From the NCBI RefSeq assembly GCF_000237925.1, contig NC_031502.1:51101120-51165119 (forward strand): a stretch of 64,000 bases of DNA. The letters are read 5' to 3'. The DNA comes from Schistosoma mansoni. Lineage: Eukaryota; Platyhelminthes; Trematoda; Strigeidida; Schistosomatidae. A program made the translations under genes and the position numbers. The notes beneath the pieces were generated by a model. The model saw only the letters and a program-made list of their open reading frames with translations. It had not been told where the DNA came from and searched no databases. The stretch's first letter is position 1; each line of letters begins with the position of its first letter. This document shows, piece by piece, positions 35,301-46,537 of this stretch.

Positions 35301-37115
35301 CCTAAAAATGTACATATATTTATAAACAATTGTCTACATAAACTACTCAATGTCCGTTGGTCGGATAACATCAACAACAACCTACTGTGGAAGAGAACAA
35401 ACCAGCTTTCATCTATAAAAGAAATTAGGTAAAGACGCTGGATTTGGATAAGACATATATTGAGTCACCAAACTGCATCATTAAGCAAACGCTATTTTGG
35501 AATCCTGAAGGTAATATGAAAGATTAAGGGACGCATTGCGTCGGGAATTGGAAGCAGACATCGAAACAGTGAATAGCAAATGTTAACAACTTGGAAGGAT
35601 TTCTCAGGACAGAGTTCAATGGAGAGCCCAAGTAGGCAGCCTATGCTCCTACACAAGGGGTTACAGGGGTAAGTAAGTGCTTTTTTATTGAATCAACCAG
35701 TTGTTAACTTTCTATGATTAGGATATGATGTTTTCCACTTTTTATGGCGTAACGACTTATCTATATTTGGTCTTTCTCATTATCATTGATAATTCTATTA
35801 TTTTTACTCCTTTGACGTTGTTATTTTAACCTTTTGATGCTTATTTACTTTGAAAACTTAAGTTAACATGTTTGTACCCAGTTCTACCTTAATTATGATT
35901 AAATCAACAGCTTATCTTTGATTGTGTTTCAGAAGTATTTACTGAAATGATCAATCTCATTTTCCACAATTTCGAATGAATGCTAGGTGACGTCAATCAG
36001 AGAAACAGAGTTTTAGGTTCGAAAACATTTTGGTGACTTTTATGCATTTAAATAGACTACAGTACATATTACTCATTACACTATATAACAAACATACCAG
36101 TTAGATTTTTGTTGAAAAAGTGGGGAATTTCTAGACATGACAAAATACAAGTGTGCTAAATTCACTGTCACTGCAAAACAAAATATGAATAAATCTAGGT
36201 ATGATCATTTTACAGTGCTTATTTGAAAAGTGTATCGATGCGTTCTCTAAAGAAGAATTAACTAATACCCTTTTAAGAGAGTTAATTTTCACCAATTTTT
36301 TACCGCGATAACTAATAATGTACAATAATATCAGAACTTTGGAAGAATTTTAGTACTCGGCGACTGTTATATATTGCATTTCAGCGATTAATTATAATTT
36401 TAAAATGTTATCTGCTTTTTTAAATGACAAAAGTTTAAACGTTTATTCAATTTTAAACTATCGGAAGTCAGAATACTTCAACTTCAGTTCCAGAATCTCA
36501 TGGGACACAAACTAGAAAGCTTATTTTTAATGTCGAACAACAGATAACTAAGAGAATAACAAATTTTATCCTATAATAAGTTTCGAAGTGTATTTTCAGT
36601 TACAAAAGTAACTCATGATTTTAGCTGTCTGCTCTATGGTCAACTATCTTATTATGAATTCATTCCAAAGAACCATAAAACCGTAAAATCTCTCAAAAAT
36701 GAGATTAAAATGCAACCGTATCTCTTTATAACCATCAAACAGAATAATAAATGTTTCAGATTGTGTAAAAGAAGTTTCACTTACCGATCAAATGATGATC
36801 CATTCCAGCATTGATTTTTATCTTCTTGTGAACAATAAAGTAATTCAATATTACGCATATACTGAACTTTATCGTCTCTGTCTTGAAGATATGAATTTAA
36901 ATCCCTTGCAACCTTCTTAATGAAATTATTTAATTTGTCGTATTCTTCAGTATTAAGTTGCAAATAATTACTCAATGTCTCATTTAGTGTATGATCATTT
37001 CCATTTAAGTTACTGAACAAACTTGTAGTAGTTTGTAAAGTACGCGGCTTATTTCTTCTACAAAACTTTTCAAGCTATAAAGAAAATAAGAAGGAAATCA
37101 CAACTTTTGCATCCG

Positions 37116-37158
<43 letters not shown>

Positions 37159-40100
37159 CCACAGTGTATTTCTTAACACTGTGAGGTAATTTGGGCGTCA
37201 CGACTTTATTTTATATGGACTATTGGATTTTTGTCCATCATTACTTATTTCGTGAGAACACCTTATTTTTATGTGATATTATAAGTAAGAATTAGGATTA
37301 TTCCACTCTAATATAATTGGCTAAATTTTGACCAGTCTATGTTGGCAAGTACACATCCTGTGAGGTTCGCCTTGATACAGCCATCTGGTAATAAGTTCCA
37401 TAAAATAAATGGATAACAGTTTTGAGTAGAATGTAGAACGGACGTTTCATCATTGAACTTAGGCTTTGTTAGAAATCATAAACACGTAAATTAAAGAGAA
37501 TCAGTTCAAGTGATTCTCAACCTTTTACAGAGACGGCTTAAATCAACATGTTTTTAACCGGTAAATTATTTTATCGGTGCGAACTTTACGAGCAAACGTT
37601 TAGGTAAGTACTACAGAGACCACCATATTTTGTGCGCAAACACTAAACTGTTTTAGGTCCCTTACCTTTAAAACCCTAAAAGACCTTGGAATGTATCTTG
37701 ATAAAATTTGTTGTTCAGAGTAACGTATGTATATGTAGTCATGTAGAATCAGTGACAAGGAGCATGCAACTCTCTATCAATTTTCGGCTTGCATTGGGTT
37801 TTCGGCTTATTTCAGTTCTTATTGAAGGGAATTTGAGCGCAAAAACGGTTCTTTTAGATATATTATTTTGCTTCTAATGTAGAAATTAATCGCTGCTTTG
37901 TAACCACTAGGTTTGTGTTAATAGCGTGTCTGTTTTCAAAATCTCCCCAATTAATATTAATTAAATTGCCAGTTTATTGTAAACCATGTTTTACGAATTG
38001 TTGTGTGGCGTTTTCTATTGGTAAAGCAAGTCATTCGCACTAAGACATTTCATGAAACTTTTAGTGAATACAGAAGTGTATCTTAATGAAGTAATATACT
38101 CATAATATGTACAGTAAAATACCTGATATCGTTCTACATCTCATATTTTCATTTGTTGCTTAAAGCTACATGCTTTTTGAATCATAAACAGTAAGTTTAC
38201 ATAGGAGCTTGAGGGTAAGTCTTTATGCACTAGACAATTGTATCGTTTCATCAGATTTGAGATTCATACATTTTTGCAATTATGCAAACATTTTATCCTT
38301 AAATAGATCCAAGTGAATCTACAACAATACTCTGGTTTAAGCTTCCACGTGTCTAATTATATAAAACGCGTTTTACAAAGAATTAAATCAATTAATTTGT
38401 TTAGAGTTGAGAGGACGCTGTGTCTTGCTTGATTCCTAATAGCGTTTCAAAGTCACATAACGAGGCAAAACTATTCCTACTCATAGTAACTGTATACGAC
38501 CAGTAGAAATCTTTAAAAGAAGATTTTAGTTGAATGCTTAATCAAGTGTGATTACTGCATCGCCAATCAGTAATTTGACATTACTTTCCTAGAAATGATC
38601 ATACGTCTCAACAGAAATCGGTTTACTGCATTCAAGCAGAAGCCAAATATCACGAAATCACATTTTCAAATACAATCTATACTCAGACTAAACACTTCCC
38701 AAATAGATAGAGGATAAATTTAAATATCCTAGTTTATGAATCTTTATAACGGTGCAAACTTTTTATTTGAAGGGCAGAAATTTAAGATTACAATTGAAAC
38801 ACCAACCAACATAAGCTAGACATAGAATTGCGCGATAAAGTCCTTAAAAATAGATAGACATCGGAAAAACTTACCTTGGCTTGGATTAAGGCTTCATTTT
38901 CATCTGTTTCTTTAATTCCTTTTTTAATTAAATTATACACAGTAGTGGCACTTAAAAAATAGTTCAAATCATCAAACTGAATCGGGTTTGAGTAACTCCG
39001 TACTAAGTTTTGATTTGAGTAGATGGATTGTTTAGGGAAAAATAAGATAAATGGAGCTAAACATCCACGAAAAACGTTTATACAGTAACTGTTGCACGGT
39101 TTTGAACATATTTGTTTAGTATCATCTGTAAAGCACTTATCTAAATTTGAACAGCCCAAACTTAGGTCTCTCATACAGTGACTGCACGATTTGCTGGGTC
39201 CTGAATTCAAAATTGTTCTCATAATCTGAAACATTCAAGTTAAGAGAAAAAAAGTGAAGAAATGGTTTGAATCAGGGACATGACAAACATTTAAATAAAA
39301 TTGCTTTCATTTTTCTTTACCATCCTAGCAAACTCTTGTCGAGCAATTATCGTAGATTTATTACTCACCTTTCAACCTTTGTCTAAACTTTTGTACCACT
39401 AAAAATCAATCTAGTAATTTAGTAACATACTATTCGTTTTTTGCTAGAAATATAGTCAGAGCAGAACAATTGTTCAAAATAACCATTTAAATTTGGGGTT
39501 AAAACTGTCTTACGAAGTCTGTTAACCACTTAGTCTTTACCGACTTGAATTAAGTTGACTGTAACGTTTTCAAAATTACAGCATATCTCGATCTTTACAT
39601 TTTTTACATAATTGTAACGTTCGTGTTTTCTCTCAACAAACGTCTGAATCGTAGAAAGTCCTTATATGTATACTAGTGAGCAGAACAACGTCCGTGGAAA
39701 TGATTAAATGTAGAATTTCACGCTAGACTGAAATAGCCGGCAAAAGCATCACGTAAACGTTGAAGAGGAATTAACATCCTATGACTAAATGGACTCAAAG
39801 AAACGGTAATCGCCGTTAAAAATAATAAGAGAAACCGTTGCCACAATTTACTGTTTATGAAACACAAATCACGTTAGATTATATTAAATTATCTTGGCTT
39901 TGGTCCATATTTAGTGTCCTACCACGGAATCTCAGGTAACATATCTATCTAAACAATAAAGAGCCAACAAATGTCATGAAATTGTAATGTCTCAAGTTGT
40001 GTAGCTTACAATTTAGGTGACAAACTATGCGAATGTTATTAATTGACATTAGAAAGTGATGTTTTGCTTGAATTTTCGTCGTAAGATTTACCTTATGAAG

Positions 40101-41666
40101 AACCTCTCGTCGTCAAAAATTAACGTTCGATTGGTTAGTTCGTCTAATAGACCTACTGTTCAAAGAAGCGAAATAATATTACGTAAATATACTCATAAAT
40201 GAGTAATGGATGCAGACTCTAGAAACGAAAAGTTAGATAAATAACAATGCTCAAACCATCTTTAAGGTGAGTGGAATTCACGACAAGTATATAATTTGAA
40301 TGATCATTTCAACAGTTGGAATTGGGTAATAACCTGCTTCATTTTGATTAACTTAGTTAGCTCAAAGTTACTTACCGGCTATTATAGCACTAAGTACACC
40401 AAAGTTCAAATTTCGTCGTTCATAATTGCTTTTCAACTCCTCGATATTAATAACATTGTATTCGGTGCCATTATTAGAAAGAGATATTACTTCTCAGTTT
40501 TTATTACTCTAGATTTTATCATGAATTGACTTTGCATTTATATGATATTTGAACGACAGCCTGGTAGTGAATTATCACGGACACCATCAAAAATTTTCGG
40601 AAGACAACTTCGTGAAGGATTTTATTGAACCACTGGGCTGGGATCCTGAAAGGAGATTTCCATGTGTTTCATCTTTTAGAAGAGTGGATCGTTTATTACC
40701 TATTTTCCTATTGTTAACATTATTCAACGTTAAATGTTTTAGAATTAGGCTTATGATTGTCAAAGGATTTGTAGACATGATCAACGACTGAATTTTTCAA
40801 GCTTGGTAATTTCACAAATGGTTTACGTCTTTCTTCATCATAAGTGATAAATTTTTTTATTTTTATTTTCACAGAAAAATGTCGAACATGAAGAAAGATT
40901 GGCAACGTTACTCTTACTGTTCTGCATAAGTTCACTCAATCATTTTGCCACCAACATTTACAATATATACCGATTTCGTCCAATCGTACAAACAATATTA
41001 TCTAAAATGTTTTAGAACAAAAGAACTAACTTGTAATATTTTCCTCGTATTCAGGTACCGCGTAAGACCAGTGCTAAGAGCTTTAAACCAATTAACTGTA
41101 AGGTCACCAAAAATGTTAACTGATTGAGCAGCGAAGTCGTTTATTTTGAAGCACTGTTGCAGTTCTGAAGCCGAATAACCAAATTTCATGTTTCTTGTTT
41201 CGTAAGTTAAAATAGAAATCATGAGATTCTGTAGGTGATGATCAATAACATCGTAAGATATTTCTGCAGGTAACATTCTGAACATTTCCTCCACACTGTG
41301 ATAAAAAAATGATCCATGAATATAAAGTTCCATGTCTGTAATATCATCAGTCTTTGCAAAATCCAAAAGGAGATTTTTGTTAACGTGTACGAGCTTTAAT
41401 GGGATCTCTATTTAAAGCGTTATGATGACTGTGAAGGCCTAATTACCATTAAAATTGAGAGTAATCTTTTCAAGTTGTCTGTATTCTGTTATATCTTGGA
41501 ACATCACCTTATAACCATCTCTGGAATTCCTATATGTGGATAACGTCCTACATAAATTAAGATTATCGATTCTTGAAGAATTCATTGGTCTTGGATTCCT
41601 CATCATATCTCCATAAATGTGAAAAAATTCAGATGTCAAAAATGAGAGAAGAAAAAACCAGAACAT
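22134..41666 (-). CDS. Glypican (GPI-anchored heparan sulfate proteoglycan core), complete, 7 exons
   Basis: Exons on the minus strand: 41,666-41,447; 41,407-41,031; 39,225-38,875; 37,074-36,785; 25,948-25,801; 24,040-23,659; 22,339-22,134. All junctions are GT-AG and phases agree (1,0,0,2,0,1), giving 1,974 nt or 657 residues, a usual glypican length. Residues 1-17 form a signal peptide (MFWFFLLSFLTSEFFHI). Residues 213-254 hold the cysteine-rich glypican signature ending PCNSYCINVFRGC. CWNG and NNPEV motifs follow. Ser-Gly pairs at 491-492 and 499-500 are candidate glycan sites, next to Cys544 and Cys551. The last 22 residues are a hydrophobic GPI signal. Glypicans modulate Wnt, Hedgehog, BMP and FGF signalling at the cell surface. 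The N-terminal cysteine cluster seen in vertebrate glypicans is not evident. The subfamily is unresolved. Confidence 0.9.
23050..23200 (-). repeat. Family-2 repeat scrap in glypican intron 6
   Basis: A diverged minus-oriented tail plus hammerhead block: ACCACTACTGAAAACCAGGG, then TTTCCGTCCTAAGG. The core is broken. Confidence 0.45.
24816..25020 (-). repeat. Sm-alpha-type SINE in glypican intron 5, decayed
   Basis: The minus-oriented unit contains the tail start (GTATAGTGGCTAGTAGGG), a broken hammerhead, and head parts near CAATATCCACTGAGATAGTGAGTCC. It lies back to back with a plus copy at 25,066. Confidence 0.7.
25066..25350 (+). repeat. Sm-alpha-type SINE in glypican intron 5, decayed
   Basis: Head GTGGACTCAGTATCTCAGAGG, the B-box region TTGGTTACAGTCCC, a broken hammerhead (CAGCTAATGATTCTC) and a tail ending AACATCAACAGGAAGATCC. 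With the neighbouring minus copy it forms a head-to-head inverted pair. Confidence 0.7.
26035..26150 (-). repeat. Sm-alpha head fragment
   Basis: Minus-oriented tRNA-like head with B box (TGGGACTCGGTCCCAG reading plus) and CATCACGTTATCCATTTAGC, followed by the upstream junction segment TTGTGCAATGGGGTTAAATTT. It has no ribozyme part. Confidence 0.65.
26311..26351. repeat. (TA)n microsatellite
   Basis: About 20 TA dinucleotides inside glypican intron 5. Confidence 0.95.
26580..26940 (+). repeat. Dispersed repeat C, copy 1 (LTR- or promoter-like)
   Basis: Aligns with the reverse complement of 44,395-44,720. Shared blocks are TGTATAATTGTTAA, CCACAGCCA/CACAGCCACT, TTGTATAAATGTTATTTTCTA, GTCTGTTTGGTTTGTATATAAACCCAGTATG and GCTGCTCGTACG. 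The TATATAAACCC motif in a fixed place looks like a TATA box of an LTR or retroelement promoter. It has no coding frame. The family is not assigned. Confidence 0.6.
26941..28498. other. Intronic AT-rich stretch
   Basis: Part of glypican intron 5. I see no repeat I can name and no exon. Confidence 0.35.
28500..28771. repeat. Palindromic family-2 hammerhead repeat in glypican intron 5
   Basis: Arms 28,500-28,602 and 28,637-28,739 are inverted copies around a 34-bp spacer with a B-box-like GGGTTCGAATC. A right-hand tail continues to CACAAAACCCCTTCTG. Both arms carry hammerhead-like blocks. The left one has a changed GAAA box and the right one a stem II mismatch, so neither matches the full consensus. 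The layout is the same as at 16.1 kb. Confidence 0.8.
28772..30160. other. Intronic AT-rich stretch
   Basis: Part of glypican intron 5. I see no exon or recognisable repeat. Confidence 0.35.
30254..30755 (+). repeat. GC-richer element with (AAAT)n tail and a repeated 66-bp head
   Basis: A 436-bp unit starts TCTGTCAGGGAAGTCCTACT, contains no long frame and ends in (AAAT)n at about 30,676-30,690. It is followed at once by a second copy of its first 66 bp (30,690-30,755, two or three differences). The A-rich simple tail and higher GC suggest a retroposed SINE or LINE 5' piece, in a head-to-tail dimer cut short. A CT-rich tract precedes it (30,206-30,222). Its family is unknown to me. Confidence 0.6.
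30756..31810. other. Intronic AT-rich stretch
   Basis: Part of glypican intron 5. A short Sm-alpha tail scrap (CTAAACATCAATGGGAAGATT) lies near 31,117. I see nothing else to name. Confidence 0.4.
31813..32250 (+). repeat. Family-2 unit with upstream body and tail junction
   Basis: Begins with the tail end both inverted and direct (31,813-31,890, a small palindrome ending CCACAAAACCCCTTC). A body of about 190 bp follows, unseen in the short copies (ATGCTCACTAGTAACTGGC to GAAGTTAGACATTAACACC). Then come the head GGCTCAGTGGTCTAGTTGTT, a B box GGGTTCAAGTC, a hammerhead with a damaged first core box, and the tail to CTCAACTATT. The order tail-body-head-hammerhead-tail fits a tandem or circular source unit of about 0.4-0.45 kb. 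Confidence 0.7.
32251..33735. other. Intronic AT-rich stretch
   Basis: Part of glypican intron 5. I see no exon or recognisable repeat. Confidence 0.35.
33745..35676 (+). mobile_element. RTE LINE, old 5'-truncated copy in glypican intron 5
   Basis: Follows the intact RTE from the linker region (EANR.. at about 33,860) through RT (YNKPERPFRNNECKSI; LIKIPKKDLNEYENY; SSLSIYIT-like region) to the C-terminus and a short GTAAGTAAG tail at 35,665. It has many stops and frame changes. It is antisense to glypican in transcription. At about 34,598 it keeps a TGG codon where the young copy at 57,712 has TAG. Confidence 0.85.
35677..36784. other. Intronic AT-rich stretch
   Basis: 3' part of the repeat-rich glypican intron next to exon 4. 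I see nothing to name. Confidence 0.4.
37117..37156. repeat. (TA)n microsatellite
   Basis: About 20 TA dinucleotides in glypican intron 3, some 40 bp from the exon 4 acceptor. Confidence 0.95.
41408..41446 (-). other. 39-nt first intron of the glypican gene
   Basis: The minus strand reads GTAATTAGG at the donor and TTTAAATAG at the acceptor. Without removal the frame stops at once; with removal it continues as NFN-E-IPLKLVHV in phase 1. The other glypican introns are 1.3-10.8 kb. Tiny 5' introns are characteristic of schistosome genes. Confidence 0.85.
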
Positions 41667-42379
41667 TTACAGCTACTCATCAAACTGCATAGAACATGTT
41701 GCGCAGCAACATAAAACTTATTTCAAGTTGTGTCGCAATATATTCAAACCGTTGAAACAATTTGAAACTTTAAAACAAACTGACCTTTTCAAAGAACGAT
41801 CTGTTTGTTCATTATGACAAAGGTCCATGCTGTTAAGAGAAGTTTTCAGTCACAGTGTTTTTCGAATCTACAAATGCTGGTTAGTAAGAAGATGATATTG
41901 ATAGAGCAAATGGCATCACCGGCCCATGTGCCTGTCTAAAATAAACGCCGTTCACTTTTATGCAATAATTGCCAAAAATTGTCACCGAAATTCTTCTCCT
42001 TAGTCGATCCCACAGTTTACTGACTCAAAATTTCCCATTTGTTCTTGTGCATTCTCGTTCATGTTCTATTACAAAGAAATGCCCTACATAATGCAGATTA
42101 CGCTGAAACGTGATAACGGCTTGTTAAGATGAAGAATATTGTGAGTAATATTCTGTACACTCATCAATTTGTTCTTATTCCCTTCGCACTTCACAAGTTG
42201 CAAGTAAAAGAACATTTGATGAAATGAGTGAAGTTTCTATGTGCTATTTGAACTAGTGTTAGTTTTGTTTCGGTTAATTATCTCCTCTGAAAACGTGACT
42301 TGCATTAATCCATGAAATGCTGTAGGTAAAATTTTCTACTCGTTGGAATAACCCCAAAACTCTTTTTTTATCCACGTGT

Positions 42380-43092
42380 GGTAGTTGTTCATGCGTTGTG
42401 TGAACTATACAGTTCTTCCAGGGCTGGTTGTTTTGTGCCGACTTTCAGATACCGTAGATATTTCGTCGCAAATATTGATTATCGTGAGGCTGGCATGGTT
42501 CGATTGGAAAGCAAGAAAATAAACATTATTAGGGTCTCCTTAACATGCATCTCTAAGCCAATCACTGCAGACGTCACCGTTAGTTTCGTCTTTGTTGATG
42601 GTGTGGTACTTAAATTAGCGACGAAGAATTTTGAAATGTCCTTCGTATGTCATTTCGAGAGGTCATTGTAATAAATTGCGACGTACGAAAATGTGTGTCG
42701 TAAGGCAGGTTGGACGAAGACATCAAATGATTGCGGTAGAGTGCAAATAGGTTTAACTGAAGGCATTGAATTTGTAAGCCTGCTCGTGTAGTAGTTTAGA
42801 CCCATATCCACTGAAGATGATGAGAGAACCATAAATTCTCCTGGAAGTCGAAGTCTTGCCCGTAAGCGAGTTCTGCTGCAGTGCATTCACTGTCAGCTTT
42901 CACTGCAATGTGGTTATCCAGAAAGATGAGTGAAAGAGTGTCGGTACATTGTGAAACGTTTGCAGCTAGGAGTGAAGCATTCAACTGACCCATTCGCTTG
43001 TCGGTGGTCGTAATGTTTGTATTAATTAATGATTTTTTTGTACTTGGTGACTGCCTGATTTTGAAATCCCAATACGAACGTTTGCTTATGCT
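42380..43092 (-). mobile_element. Ty3/gypsy relic, 3' pol (integrase end) fragment
   Basis: The minus strand encodes pieces typical of the gypsy integrase C-terminal region (HIAVKADSECTAAELAYG; RLRLPGEF). It is a fossil with several breaks, flanked on the right by the truncated end of a CR1 LINE. No LTR could be assigned to it. Confidence 0.7.
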
Positions 43093-44384
43093 CACCCATA
43101 AACATAACTTCAGTGGTGTCTAGGGTAATGAAAAAAGTAGTTAAGGCAGCGTTAGTTCAACACCTAATTACTAATAATATCATCTCGGTCTCCCAACATG
43201 GATTTCTTAGGTTCCGATCATGTGATACATGCCTAGTGGACTACATGAATGATATAACTCTGAAACGAGACAATGGACTCCTTGTATCAGTTATATTTTT
43301 AGACTTTAAGAAAGCTTTTGATAAGGTTCCACACAAAAGGCTACTAGCCAAACTACGGTCCTTCGAAATCAACAACCCACTCTATTCATGGTTTGTTTCA
43401 TTCTTGAAGGGACGTAAACAAATGGTAAAGTACAACGACTGTCTCTCATTACCTAGACCAATAACTAGTGGCGTCATCCAGGGAAGTGTATTAGGCCCAC
43501 TTTTGTTTCTAATGTACATAAACGATAAATGTAACATCATAAAATCTGGGAAACCATACTTATGTGCTGACGATCTCAAAATAGTATACAGCTATAAGCC
43601 TGAGGCTCTAAGTGAATGTGTTCCCCTGATTCAAGAAGATCTCAATAACCTAACTACCTGGAGCGAACAGTGGCAATCAGCATTTAACCTCCACAAATGC
43701 GGGATCATGCACTTTGGAAAGCACTCCTATGAACCACAGCTTTACTTAAATAAAAGTAAAGTCCAGACACTTAATTCAGTACACGATCTAGGCATTAATT
43801 ACACAGGAAGCCCAAACTTTAAAGCACAAGCCTCCTCTATTATTTCTAAAGCTAGACGTCTAATTGGCTTCATAACGAAAAATTTCTTCACGACAGAGGA
43901 TAAGCTTGCCCTTTACAAAATATGTGTACGACTTTCCCTAGAATACTGCTCTTTTATCTCCTCTAATATGAATACCACTGACAAAATAAGAGTAGAAGAT
44001 GTTCAAAGACGCTTTACACACCAACTACTAGGAAGTGACTCCACTCTCGATTACACGAGTAGATGTAAGCACCTCTCTTTAGAACCTTTATGGCACCGTA
44101 GGTTAAGGAACAATCTGATATTTCTCTACAAAACAATAAATGGACCGTCATTCCTAACCTCCTGCCCAACTATGATCAATGACCCAGCCTATAGACTAAG
44201 AAACAATGCATATACACTATTTATCGTAATGCACCAAAAACAAATGCGTTGTAAGTTTTTTACAGTATAGTTTATTGTGGAATAGGTTGCCAATACCTAT
44301 CCGTAACTGTGACACCTTTATCAAATTTAAAAGGCTAATAACACAGTTACTAAATGTTATAACGTATGCTTCTTAATACATAAA
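43093..44384 (+). mobile_element. CR1-like LINE, 5'-truncated, long open RT frame
   Basis: An open frame from the truncation point reads SPINITSVVSRVMKKV and runs to about 44,268. It covers most of the reverse transcriptase: QHGFLRFRSCDTCL, LDFKKAFDKVPH, SGVIQGSVLGPLLFLMYIND, then LCADDLKIVYS, followed by the connection region (EYCSFISSNM; RFTHQLLG; LWHRRLRNNLIFLYK). The catalytic box is CADD where CR1 elements usually have YADD. The frame ends just before a conserved tail block, where a probable frameshift precedes LWNRLPIPIRN. The 3' boundary near 44,384 is approximate. SR1 and Pido are known schistosome CR1-like relatives. Confidence 0.85.
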
Positions 44385-44394
44385 CGTCCAATGA

Positions 44395-44720
44395 TACATA
44401 AAATCGTACGAGCAGTCTTGAGTGCGTATCGGCCCTGCTATCTGCCTAGCCCAGCCAGTTAAGTCCAGAACACAAATAACAGCCTCGGCAATATGAATCA
44501 TTATTCACAAGCATACTGGGTTTATATACTAACCAAACAGACCACATTATACCAAAAAATAGAAAAATAACATTTGTACAATAATTGGCCAATGTGGCTG
44601 TGGATAGGGGGAAAGTAATCAATAATAATAGTTCAAAGGTCAAAATAAAGGTTATGATAAGAGGAACACGAATACGATTAGGTCAGTTATTTAACAACTA
44701 TACAATAGGAAATAGGCATA
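44395..44720 (-). repeat. Dispersed repeat C, copy 2 (LTR- or promoter-like)
   Basis: Reverse complement of the repeat at 26,580-26,940. On the minus strand it reads GGTTAGTATATAAACCCAGT, GTACAAATGTTATTTTTCTA and GCTGCTCGTACG. It directly follows the CR1 3' end. Confidence 0.6.
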
Positions 44721-44735
44721 TTACATTTGTCCATA

Positions 44736-46091
44736 AATAGACCTCAGATTTACCATTCATAATTCACCAGGGGATATAACACTAAACTCTAAAGAGCTTC
44801 ACCAACTATTCCTTGAACTCCCGCCTACCAATGAGGCACCTTATTATGGACCGCCTAATATCTAGACGGAACAAGAATATAACGAACCCCATTGTCGTTA
44901 GTATGAATATAACCAAACTAAAGAAAACATGCTTTATCATTCCCTATTATTTATTGATTATTAACCATGGCCTTCTGCTCCTAACCCTCATTTTCGGTTT
45001 CCGAATCTCTCTAATGGTTAAAACCAATTTATTCTTCCTAAGCGTCATGTCCTTTTATTTTTCTTATTACAAGTAGACAGATAACTCACTAATTTTATGG
45101 ATGCTGACCAACTAAGGCCGATCAAAAGAAGCTCAAATGTCCTAAATTCTTATAAGTTTTTCAATGTTTTATTTTTCTTACCCTGAAAATTTTACAATAT
45201 ACTCTTTCATATCCTCTGGTTTGCTATTAGTCCTTCCCATCTCTTAACCACATATAATCTGACTTGTCTCTTATGACTTTTACCGTCAGTTATCTTCAAA
45301 GCAGTACGATATATTAAATGGATATTTAACCCATAATACAAATGCTATTACCATCTGATTTGCTTGTAACATGGAACTTGTAGAAACAGTACAATCCAAC
45401 TATGGTCCTTGATTAAAGCAATATTCATACTGACCACAAACGTAAGAGAGCCTAACATCATAAAAGGAGGGAGTGTGGCTATACTGACCAGCAAACAAGA
45501 TGGTGGGGAGATAACTTCAATCCACCTGTGTCTGTGGGGCAGAACATATTAAATTACGGCTCCTTATGTCAAGTGGGATGTCACGAACCAGTGGTATTGA
45601 TGCAAACTTATTTATGCAAAATATCTCTTTAAACAATGTTAAAAAAGCTGAATTGGTTCCACTTCCTACAGGGTAATCCTATTACAAGCAAACCACACAA
45701 TTGGCTAAAAACGAAGCCCACTCCATGTAAAATCCAAACCTAAATTCCAATAGGTCTGGATGTGGCCGAATAACCGTTGGATAGTTTTAGACACTCGTGT
45801 CCCGGTTTAAATCAAAACAAGGTATTATGGTTGACACGGTTCTAATTCATCATATATACAAATGTACAAATTTACCTAAACGAATATTATCACCCGGTTA
45901 TTCAACCAACAATTGATACCAAAATATTCAATCTAAATTACAATAAATAGCAAGGTGATAAGAAATATATGAAAAATTACCAAAAACACCAAAAGGTAAG
46001 CGTTATTCTATCCTTCCTGGATAGATCAAGTAAAATTCCGTCTGAGCAGCTGCTTTATAACACAAAGTGTTTCAATATCTGGGAAAGTGCT
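44736..46091. other. Gene-free stretch before the BEL/Pao element
   Basis: I see no supported gene. An 87-codon frame at 44,813 lacks an ATG in context or a domain. A GC-richer block at about 45,460-45,600 may be retroelement-derived, but I cannot assign it. Confidence 0.3.
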
Positions 46092-46443
46092 TGTGACGGG
46101 AGAACTAAAGACATTTGGCTGATTAAAACCTTTTTACTGTACATCAAATTTACTGTGTTTTTGGATGTGTTTGTTTTACTTAACCTTTGGACTTGTTTGT
46201 TTATATCATTCCTTTCGGAGATTTTGGTTTCTTTTATCATTGGTTTGGTATTTGGGAGTTTTTTGCTCCGGGAACCTACAAAATTGAAGAACGACTTTGG
46301 TCGATTATTTGTGAATTGCGAATAAACTTGGTATCTTATTTGGAGTTTTGGTTCTTTTGCCTACTTGGGTTCGTAATTTGCGAATATCGACGGCCAATAC
46401 TTCAATAGTTGGAACGGGCAAAAACTCATAATTGGACGTATCA
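46092..46443 (+). repeat. 5' LTR of the BEL/Pao element
   Basis: 352 bp, starting TGTGACGGGAGAAC and ending near GGACGTATCA. It is about 99 percent identical to the 3' LTR. Confidence 0.9.
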
Positions 46444-46537
46444 TAAAGTTCTTCAATTATTGGTTCTGTATTCACACTGGATTAGTCTGGACAGTAATTT
46501 GGGTCCAAATTCTGGTTCTACTGAGCGAAGGTGTACT

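Noticed and set aside
40549-40935. Overlapping frames on both strands in glypican intron 2
   Set aside because: They lie within a well-defined intron and no domain is visible. One looks Arg/Lys-rich on the minus strand, but the splice phases of exons 2 and 3 match without it.
44813-45076. Hydrophobic 87-codon frame
   Set aside because: No ATG in a sound context, AT-driven hydrophobicity, no domain; possibly a retroelement tail.
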